From an uncultured Chloroflexota bacterium (GTDB taxonomy: Bacteria > Chloroflexota > Limnocylindria > Limnocylindrales > Limnocylindraceae), in NCBI GenBank assembly GCA_903851225.1, contig CAINNT010000131.1, positions 1 to 12,675 of the forward strand: a stretch of DNA of 12,675 nucleotides, read 5' to 3'. The notes beneath the pieces are model-generated. The model had not been told where the DNA came from. It made no database searches and saw only the letters and a list, made by a program, of their open reading frames with translations. This document shows positions 5,666 to 10,975 of this stretch, piece after piece. The stretch's first letter is position 1; each line of letters starts with the position of its first letter. The position numbers were made by a program, and so were the translations under genes.

Positions 5666-7258
5666 TTACTCCGTTGCGGCGAGCGGAATGCGCACAATCA
5701 GGCGCGCGCCGCCACCAACGGCAGTCTCTGCGGCGATCGTGCCGCCGTGCGCCGATGCGATGGATCGCGCCACGGCAAGGCCAAGGCCTGCACCGCCGTC
5801 ACTTCGTGGCTGACCTGCTCCGCGATAGAACGGCTCGAAGATCCGTTCTCGTTCGGAGAGCGGTACGCCAGGTCCCTCATCGTCGACCCAAATCGATGCA
5901 AACCCTTCGGTCATGCTCGTTCCAATCGTGATCGAGCTCCCAGCCGGCGAATGACGGATTGCGTTCTCGACGAGTCCCAACACCAGTTGAATCAGTCGAT
6001 CGGTGTCGCCCGCAATGGTGAGGCGCTTGCGACTGATGCTGGTCCGCAATCCGAGACCGACACGCTTCACCAGTGGCCCGGCGCGCTCCACCGCTTCGCG
6101 TGCAACATCATCGAGATTGATGCGCTGCAGATCAACGGTCACCATGCGCTCACCACCCTCCGCGCCCGCCTTCCGGCTGGAGAGGGTCAGCAGATCGGCG
6201 CTCAGGCGTCCGAGTCGCTCCGACTCGGCCGCGATGCCGTGCAGTAGCTCGAGGCCCGCAGGCTTCACCAGACCTTCGCGCTCCAAGATTTCGGCGCTGG
6301 AGAGGATCACCGAGGCGGGTGTGCGCAACTCGTGGGAGGCGCTCGCCACCAGTGCCCGCTCTCGCGCAGCGGCAGCGGCGATCGGTGCCAGGGCACGACG
6401 AGCGATCAGCAACGCCATGACCAACGCCCCGCCAAGGGAGAGCAGCGCAACGAACACGAGTGAGCCGAAGAGATTCTGCCGCTGGGCATCGCGCACGTCG
6501 AGTCGCCCCGCGACCTGTACGTAGCCGAGCACCTCGCCATTCGGATCTTGCGGGTGGCGGATCGGCGTGGTGACGACGCGGAATTCGGTACGGCCGATGA
6601 GTACCGTTTTGGCGATTGGCCGCGTTGCCGTGGCATCAATCAGGGTGATGACTGGGAACTCTGCGCCGCCACCCTCTGACCGGGCGAGAACGGCGCCGGT
6701 TGCGTCCAGCACAGCCCACGGACCGCCTGCGCCAAACTCCTCGTCGGTGATCCCGGGCGGGATCGATGGTGGAGCGTCATCACGATGCGCACCGGACGGA
6801 ACGATGAACAACACCGTGGTTGCCGACGGCGCTCGCCCACTCTCGTCACCGTCGCCGTCATCATCGTCGTCGTCGCCCTCGTCCTCAGGTTCCCGACTTG
6901 GCAGGGGGACGCCACCGCTTGGCTGTGGCGACCGCTCATCCTCAGGCTGCTCAGTCTCTTCCGGCTCTTCTGTCTCTTCGGGGCTCGAGCTCGGTCGCGG
7001 CGATCCACTGGCGTCTGGTGAAGCCTCGGGCAGTGGCGGCAGCTCCTCTTGGATCTCGGCAACGATGCGCTCGGCTCGCGCCACGAGGGCGTTGTCGAGT
7101 CCCGCATCCAAGGCACTGGTGCCCGCCACCGCTCCACCAACGCCAACGAGCGCGACGATCAGCGCCGCTGCGCCAAGGATGAAGATCGACATCTGACGTC
7201 GGGTGCGTGCGAGGAGCGCCTCGATCCCTTCTCCCTTGAACTCGTCGCGGAGCGGCAC
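5666..7258 (-). CDS. Sensor histidine kinase with acidic ExxE-rich extracytoplasmic domain
   Basis: This 530-residue membrane kinase has TM1 at about 24-46, an extracytoplasmic region of about 215 residues, TM2 at about 263-286, a very short linker where a full HAMP would normally sit, then HisKA and HATPase domains. The phospho-accepting His309 is in ASHELRTP; the N box is LVENAIRHSP (429-438), the G1 box DDEGPGV (459-465), the F box FEPFYRG (474-480) and the G2 box GAGLGLAVARS (489-499). The outer region is odd: residues 68-140 are Pro/Ser/Glu/Asp-rich, with six overlapping ExxE motifs (94-106) and an Asp run (129-138). A more ordinary folded part (about 145-255) follows. The GTG start at 7258 lies 2 nt after the response-regulator stop, with AAGG upstream. 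It should phosphorylate the neighbouring regulator. The signal is unknown; metal cations are a reasonable guess from the acidic segment. Confidence 0.92.
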   Translation of the reverse strand: MPLRDEFKGEGIEALLARTRRQMSIFILGAAALIVALVGVGGAVAGTSALDAGLDNALVARAERIVAEIQEELPPLPEASPDASGSPRPSSSPEETEEPEETEQPEDERSPQPSGGVPLPSREPEDEGDDDDDDGDGDESGRAPSATTVLFIVPSGAHRDDAPPSIPPGITDEEFGAGGPWAVLDATGAVLARSEGGGAEFPVITLIDATATRPIAKTVLIGRTEFRVVTTPIRHPQDPNGEVLGYVQVAGRLDVRDAQRQNLFGSLVFVALLSLGGALVMALLIARRALAPIAAAAARERALVASASHELRTPASVILSSAEILEREGLVKPAGLELLHGIAAESERLGRLSADLLTLSSRKAGAEGGERMVTVDLQRINLDDVAREAVERAGPLVKRVGLGLRTSISRKRLTIAGDTDRLIQLVLGLVENAIRHSPAGSSITIGTSMTEGFASIWVDDEGPGVPLSERERIFEPFYRGAGQPRSDGGAGLGLAVARSIASAHGGTIAAETAVGGGARLIVRIPLAATE

Positions 7259-7260
7259 TG

Positions 7261-7953
7261 CTACTTCGCCTTCGGTGCGTCGGCCAAGCGATAGCCAACC
7301 CCGCGCACGGTCTTCAGCAGATTGTCGAAGCCCGCCTCTTCGAACTTCTTGCGCAGGTAGTGCACATACAGGTCAACCACGTTGGAGTACACATCGGGCT
7401 CGGCCCCCCAGACCTCGTCGAGCAGCTGCTGTCGCGTCAGCGCGATGCCGCGATTGCGAATCAGGTAGGCGATCAGCGCGTATTCGCGCGCCGACAGGTC
7501 TATGACCTTCTCGCCCGCAGTGAGCGCATGCCGACCCTCATCGAGCATGAGGCCCGGCACCACCTCACGTTCGGCCTCGCCGCTCGCCGACATCTCGCCG
7601 CGGCGACCAAGAGCGCGCACGCGCGCCAGTAGCTCGGTGGCTGCAAATGGTTTCGTCAGGTAATCGTCGGCCCCGGCATCGAGCCCTTCAACGCGATCGT
7701 CGACGGTGCCGAGGGCCGTGAGCATCAGCACTGGTGTGGTGTCACCGGCGCGGCGACGGTCGCGAAGGATCGACGAGCCTTCAAGGTCCGGGAGCATGCG
7801 ATCGAGAATGACGAGGTCCCATGTTGCCGATTCCCAGAAGGTGATGCCATCGGCGCCGGTCGCGGAGAGTTGCACCGTGTGGCGCTCGGCGGTGAGGAGT
7901 CGTGCAATCAGCGGACCGAGTCGCGCGTCGTCTTCGATGAGCAAGATCTTCAT
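7261..7953 (-). CDS. OmpR/PhoB-family response regulator
   Basis: The 230-residue protein has an N-terminal receiver domain: MKILLIEDD with acidic pocket Asp8 and Asp9, phospho-acceptor Asp51 in VILDRMLPD, Thr79 in MLTA and Lys101 in LTKPF. A C-terminal winged-helix DNA-binding domain follows (about 131-224), with LSAREYALIAYLIRN, TRQQLLDEVWG, the recognition region NVVDLYVHYLRKK and KTVRGVGYRL. This is the complete OmpR arrangement at normal length. I chose the ATG at 7953 because MKILLIEDD is the canonical beginning; the frame extends 17 codons to an ATG at 8004, but that extension overlaps the likely promoter. The cognate kinase starts 2 nt after the stop. Direct targets cannot be read from the window, but the genes downstream in the same direction, including the flavin redox cassette, are obvious candidates. 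Confidence 0.95.
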   Translation of the reverse strand: MKILLIEDDARLGPLIARLLTAERHTVQLSATGADGITFWESATWDLVILDRMLPDLEGSSILRDRRRAGDTTPVLMLTALGTVDDRVEGLDAGADDYLTKPFAATELLARVRALGRRGEMSASGEAEREVVPGLMLDEGRHALTAGEKVIDLSAREYALIAYLIRNRGIALTRQQLLDEVWGAEPDVYSNVVDLYVHYLRKKFEEAGFDNLLKTVRGVGYRLADAPKAK

Positions 7954-7959
7954 GCACCG

Positions 7960-7988
7960 ATCGTGGCGTGCGCCTGGAATTCGGTCAA
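7960..7988 (-). promoter_or_regulatory. Candidate promoter for the two-component operon, leaderless type
   Basis: On the minus strand TTGACC (7988-7983) is followed by a 17-nt spacer and CACGAT (7965-7960), then 6 nt and the ATG of the response regulator. The -35 matches consensus at five of six positions; the -10 is weak but keeps A2, A5 and T6. With this spacing transcription would start on the A of the ATG, which agrees with the absence of a Shine-Dalgarno. Two GAATTC hexamers flank the -35 (7978-7973 and 8017-8012); their meaning is unknown. Confidence 0.45.
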
Positions 7989-8053
7989 GCGAAATGGCTC
8001 GCATCTTTGAGAATTCACATCTGCGTGCGGAGCGGTGTGCAGAAGAGAAGAGA

Positions 8054-8129
8054 TGGCGCGCCCTGAGGGACTCGAACCCCCGACCCTCTGGTCCGAAGCC
8101 AGATGCTCTATCCGCTGAGCTAAGGGCGC
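8054..8129 (-). tRNA. tRNA-Arg (anticodon TCG)
   Basis: The minus strand folds as a full cloverleaf: acceptor GCGCCCT (8129-8123) pairs perfectly with AGGGCGC (8064-8058), the D-arm carries AGCTCAGCGGATAGAGC, the anticodon stem is TCTGG/CCAGA around loop CTTCGGA, and the T-arm has loop TTCGAGT. U33 is followed by TCG, which reads CGA and related Arg codons. The discriminator is G and CCA is encoded (8056-8054). Length is 76 nt with CCA. It lies 38 nt after the DoxX-Rieske stop and upstream of the two-component operon. Confidence 0.97.
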
Positions 8130-8167
8130 CTGTGCCTATCTTCGCCTAGATCGGTACGGAGTGAAAA

Positions 8168-9175
8168 CTAGCGTCGATATGTGACGGTTCCATCGGCCGC
8201 AACGCTGACTTCAATCGGGCGGAGCGGCGTATTGGCTGGCCCCATGGTTACCTGTCCAGTGGCTGAAAAACGCGCGCCGTGGCTGGGACACAGGAAGTCT
8301 CCGCTCCCAGCCTGCCAATCAACGCTCGTTCCTTGATGGGTGCAAGCGCGCTCGAAAGCACGATAGGTGCTCCCATCCTTGATCAGCACGGCGGCGGTGC
8401 CTCCCGCGGAAAAATTCAGCGCTTGGCCGGCGGTGAGCCCTGATGCACCGCTGATCGCGGTGTCGCCTGCTGGCACTGAGGGTGTTGGCGACGGGCTAGC
8501 CGTCGCGCTCGCCGCAGGCGTCGGGGTTGGCGAAGGAGTTTCGCCCCCCGCGATCGCGGAGATGGCGCGCGTGCGATCAAGCACCAGAAGGGCCGCGATG
8601 CCGGCGACGATACCTGTGCCGCTCACGAGTGCTGCTCGCCGATCTGGGTCATGCACGCCCCGTGCCGGTGCACCGAGGCGCAGCACTCCACCGTCACCGA
8701 GCGCTGCGAGTGCCAGGAACCCAACAAAGTACGGCAGATCATTCCCGTAGTAGTACGGGCTCACACCCCAGGTTGAAGTAAGAGCAAGGGTGAGCGAGAT
8801 GCACGCCCCAAGGAGTGCGCCGTATCGCACCCACGAGCCGGTCAGCAGTGATACGCCCACGAGCAACTGGGCCCCTGCCATTGTCGCGCCGATCAGCACC
8901 GGTTGTGGCAGCGCAACCGCCTCAACGAGCGCCGCGAGCGGTCCACCTGAAGTCACGAAATAGCGCAGCGTTTGGCCAATGGAGCCAGCCCCGTCGGCTT
9001 GCAGAAAGCGTGGGTCAAGCAGGATCTTGTCGATGCCTGCGTACAGCATGGTGCCGCCGAGGAAGAGACGGAGTACCACTGCTGCGACCGCGACCGAGGC
9101 GTACGGTGACAGCAGCGTAGTCGCTCGACCTGCAAGCGACGTTCCCCTCTTTGAAGTTCGTCTCGACGGTGCCAT
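8168..9175 (-). CDS. DoxX/DoxD-like membrane protein fused to a Rieske [2Fe-2S] domain
   Basis: The 335-residue product has an N-terminal DoxX/DoxD-type domain of four or so helices (about 28-165: [64 protein letters not shown]). One more helix follows (about 183-200), then a Pro/Thr/Ser-rich linker (212-236) and a C-terminal Rieske domain (about 240-335). The cluster ligands are Cys278 and His280 in CTHQG and Cys296 and His299 in CPSHG. The two extra cysteines that form the disulfide in bc-complex Rieske proteins are Thr283 and Ser298, so it lacks that bridge. DoxD is the small subunit of thiosulfate:quinone oxidoreductase in some archaea; an electron-transfer role at the membrane is likely, but the substrate is unknown. 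The Rieske domain follows an odd number of predicted helices, so its side should be tested; the linker style suggests outside. The start is the ATG at 9175 with no Shine-Dalgarno. Confidence 0.87.
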   Translation of the reverse strand: MAPSRRTSKRGTSLAGRATTLLSPYASVAVAAVVLRLFLGGTMLYAGIDKILLDPRFLQADGAGSIGQTLRYFVTSGGPLAALVEAVALPQPVLIGATMAGAQLLVGVSLLTGSWVRYGALLGACISLTLALTSTWGVSPYYYGNDLPYFVGFLALAALGDGGVLRLGAPARGVHDPDRRAALVSGTGIVAGIAALLVLDRTRAISAIAGGETPSPTPTPAASATASPSPTPSVPAGDTAISGASGLTAGQALNFSAGGTAAVLIKDGSTYRAFERACTHQGTSVDWQAGSGDFLCPSHGARFSATGQVTMGPANTPLRPIEVSVAADGTVTYRR

Positions 9176-9181
9176 GCAAAA

Positions 9182-9187
9182 AGTGTA
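9182..9187 (-). promoter_or_regulatory. Candidate -10 element for leaderless DoxX-Rieske mRNA
   Basis: On the minus strand TACACT lies exactly 6 nt before the ATG at 9175, so the transcript would begin on the start codon. No ribosome binding site is present and the spacer is TTTTGC. A -35 match is not obvious at 17 nt (CCTCAT). The gene could also be read from the tRNA-Pro promoter upstream, since the gap to that tRNA is only 69 nt. Confidence 0.35.
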
Positions 9188-9244
9188 GGTGAAGAGAGGG
9201 TTCGATGAGGCATCTCTGGGTACACCGCACCACCGCGAGAAAGC

Positions 9245-9321
<77 letters not shown>

Positions 9322-9355
9322 ACCGATCCCGCACCGCGGGAGGGGAAGGATAGCG

Positions 9356-9386
9356 GAACGGGAGCCGCACCCTGCGACTCCCGTTC
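9356..9386 (-). terminator. Strong 14-bp hairpin downstream of glnA
   Basis: GAACGGGAG/CTCCCGTTC plus a G-T pair and CGCA/TGCG give a continuous 14-bp stem with a 3-nt loop, 37 nt after the glnA stop. On the minus strand the tail is CGCTATCCTTCCCC, pyrimidine-rich but without a clean T-run, so intrinsic termination may be partial. Its place between glnA and tRNA-Pro fits a terminator or 3'-end stabiliser. A second small stem (9328-9340, CCCGC/GCGGG) lies just before the tRNA. Confidence 0.6.
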
Positions 9387-9423
9387 GGATGACTTTTCGT
9401 GCGGGGCCCTACCCCGTTTCCTT

Positions 9424-10806
9424 TTAGTAGAGCTCGAGGTAGCGGTCGACCTCCCAGTTCGAGACGTGGGTGCGGTACTCGTCCCACTCGGCCTGCTTGG
9501 CGTCCAAGAAGTGCGAGAGGATATGGTCGCCGAGTGCCCCACAAATGACCGGGTTCGCCTTGAGCTCGTCGATCGCCTCGATCAGGCTCCCTGGCAGCTC
9601 CTGGATCCCCTTCTGCGCAACACGCACGGAGTCCATCTCGTAGAGCGACTCCTCAACGGGGTCTGGCAGCACCATCTTCTTCTCGATGCCGTCGAGACCC
9701 GCAGCGATCATCACCGCAAAGGCGAGGTACGGGTTCGCCGATGGGTCTGGGCAGCGCAGCTCCATGCGCGTTGCCTCAACCGAACGGCCCGCTGAAATCA
9801 TCGGCACGCGAATGAGTGCCGAGCGGTTGCGTCGCCCCCACACCAAATACGTTGGTGCTTCGTACCCGGGAACGAGTCGCTTGTACGAGTTCACCGTTGG
9901 CGCCAACACGGCGATCATCGAGCGCGCGTGCTTCAGGACGCCAGCCATATACGACTTGGCAATCGGCGAGAGACCATACTTGTCCTTCGCATCGTAGAAG
10001 ACGTTCTTGCCGGTCTTCAGACTTGCAAGGCTCTGGTGTGTGTGCATTCCCGAACCGTTGATGCCGAAGATCGGCTTCGGCATGAAACTTGCGTAGAGGC
10101 CGTGCTGTTTCGCAATCTCCTTCAGTGCGTACTTGAACGTGGTGGCATTGTCGGCAGTGGCGAGCGAATCTGAATACTCGAAGTCGATCTCGTGCTGACC
10201 TGGGGCCACCTCATGGTGCGCCGTCTCGATCTTGATTCCGAGCGCCTCGAGCGCATCGACCATGTCCTGGCGGATGTCAATGCCCTGATCGCCGGTGAAA
10301 TCGAAGTAGCCCGCCTTGTCGTGCGGCTTCGTCACTGGGTGACCGTCGGCGCCGTACTCAAAGAGGAAGAACTCGAGTTCAGGCCCCATGTTGACCTTGT
10401 AGCCGAGCTTCGCGGCGCGCTCGACCTGGCGGCGAAGTGCGCCACGTGGGTCACCGGCGAATGGCGAGCCGTCAGGGAGGAGTACATCGCAGATGACGCG
10501 CGCCGTGCCCGCGCCGCTCTCGGCGGGCGCCCACGGCAGGATTCGCCACGTGCTCATGTCGGGACGGAGCATCTGATCGCTCTCGGCGATACGCGTGAAA
10601 CCTTCTACCGAAGAACCGTCGAACCACGTGCCGTGCTTGATTGAGGCTGGCATCTGATGGATTGGAATCTGCACGCTCTTGGTGATGCCGTGCAAGTCCA
10701 CGAACTGCAGTTGCACGGTGCGGATGCCGGCCTTCTCGGCCTTGGCCACCGTGGCGAGTGCGGCCTTCGTTTCGGCCTCGGTGCGTGCTCCATACCCCTT
10801 CGACAT
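9424..10806 (-). CDS. glnA: Type I (alpha-like) glutamine synthetase
   Basis: Glutamine synthetase makes glutamine from glutamate, ammonia and ATP as a cytoplasmic dodecamer. The 460-residue protein carries all active-site blocks: [17 protein letters not shown] (61-77), the metal/glutamate site GPELEFFLF (141-149), [12 protein letters not shown] (198-209), the ATP/ammonia region [17 protein letters not shown] (244-260), NRSALIRVP near 327 and [17 protein letters not shown] (347-363). The region that in adenylylated beta-type enzymes holds the NLYDLP tyrosine reads [13 protein letters not shown] here, and the beta-type insertion is absent. It is therefore the short alpha type, usually controlled by feedback and repressors rather than adenylylation. 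I chose the ATG at 10806 because GGAGGGGG ends 3-4 nt before it; an upstream in-frame ATG at 10869 would add 21 unconserved residues. It is preceded by a structured 168-nt leader. Confidence 0.96.
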   Translation of the reverse strand: MSKGYGARTEAETKAALATVAKAEKAGIRTVQLQFVDLHGITKSVQIPIHQMPASIKHGTWFDGSSVEGFTRIAESDQMLRPDMSTWRILPWAPAESGAGTARVICDVLLPDGSPFAGDPRGALRRQVERAAKLGYKVNMGPELEFFLFEYGADGHPVTKPHDKAGYFDFTGDQGIDIRQDMVDALEALGIKIETAHHEVAPGQHEIDFEYSDSLATADNATTFKYALKEIAKQHGLYASFMPKPIFGINGSGMHTHQSLASLKTGKNVFYDAKDKYGLSPIAKSYMAGVLKHARSMIAVLAPTVNSYKRLVPGYEAPTYLVWGRRNRSALIRVPMISAGRSVEATRMELRCPDPSANPYLAFAVMIAAGLDGIEKKMVLPDPVEESLYEMDSVRVAQKGIQELPGSLIEAIDELKANPVICGALGDHILSHFLDAKQAEWDEYRTHVSNWEVDRYLELY

Positions 10807-10819
10807 GATCCCCCTCCGC

Positions 10820-10877
10820 CGGGCAGTGCCCGAATCTTGTGCGTACGGCACAGATTTCAGCCCCTGCAAGCCAGGGG
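10820..10877 (-). promoter_or_regulatory. Structured glnA leader with three short hairpins
   Basis: The mRNA leader just upstream of the glnA ribosome binding site can form three consecutive stems: CGGGC/GCCCG with a 3-nt loop (10820-10832), TGTGC/GCACA with a 5-nt loop (10838-10852) and CCCCTG/CAGGGG with a 5-nt loop (10861-10877). The first ends 3 nt from the GGAGGGGG site. I do not recognise a known riboswitch. No convincing -35/-10 pair was found in the 168-bp gap. The TGTGC palindrome could instead be a DNA operator. Confidence 0.35.
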
Positions 10878-10907
10878 AGAAGCCGTCGGGAAGAGAATAC
10901 GGCGTTT

Positions 10908-10975
10908 GGACTACGTCGGGAGGCGGCTTAACGGGCGACTAGTTTGTGATCTTGCACAAGAAATGGACGTAGTCC
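10908..10975 (-). repeat. 10-bp perfect inverted repeat enclosing a smaller one, upstream of glnA
   Basis: GGACTACGTC at 10908-10917 and its exact reverse complement GACGTAGTCC at 10966-10975 enclose 48 bp. The outer arm touches the stop codon of the LysM-type gene. Inside is TTGTG-N6-CACAA (10944-10959), another dyad. It may be a terminator-like structure for the upstream gene or an operator for glnA; there is no T-run after it on the minus strand. Confidence 0.45.

Noticed and set aside
7954..8004. Longer response regulator starting at ATG 8004
   Set aside because: The extra 17 residues are not family-like, MKILLIEDD is the usual beginning, and the extension overlaps the best promoter match.
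7973..8017. Two GAATTC hexamers flanking the response-regulator -35 as an operator
   Set aside because: Six-base palindromes recur by chance and no longer flanking similarity is visible, so I mention them but do not call an operator.
10807..10869. Longer glnA starting at ATG 10869
   Set aside because: The ATG at 10806 has a strong GGAGGGGG site just upstream, and the added 21 residues resemble no glutamine synthetase N-terminus.
10944..10959. TTGTG-N6-CACAA as a CRP/FNR-type site
   Set aside because: The spacing is 2 bp shorter than the CRP consensus TGTGA-N6-TCACA and the inner bases differ; kept only as part of the structured glnA region.
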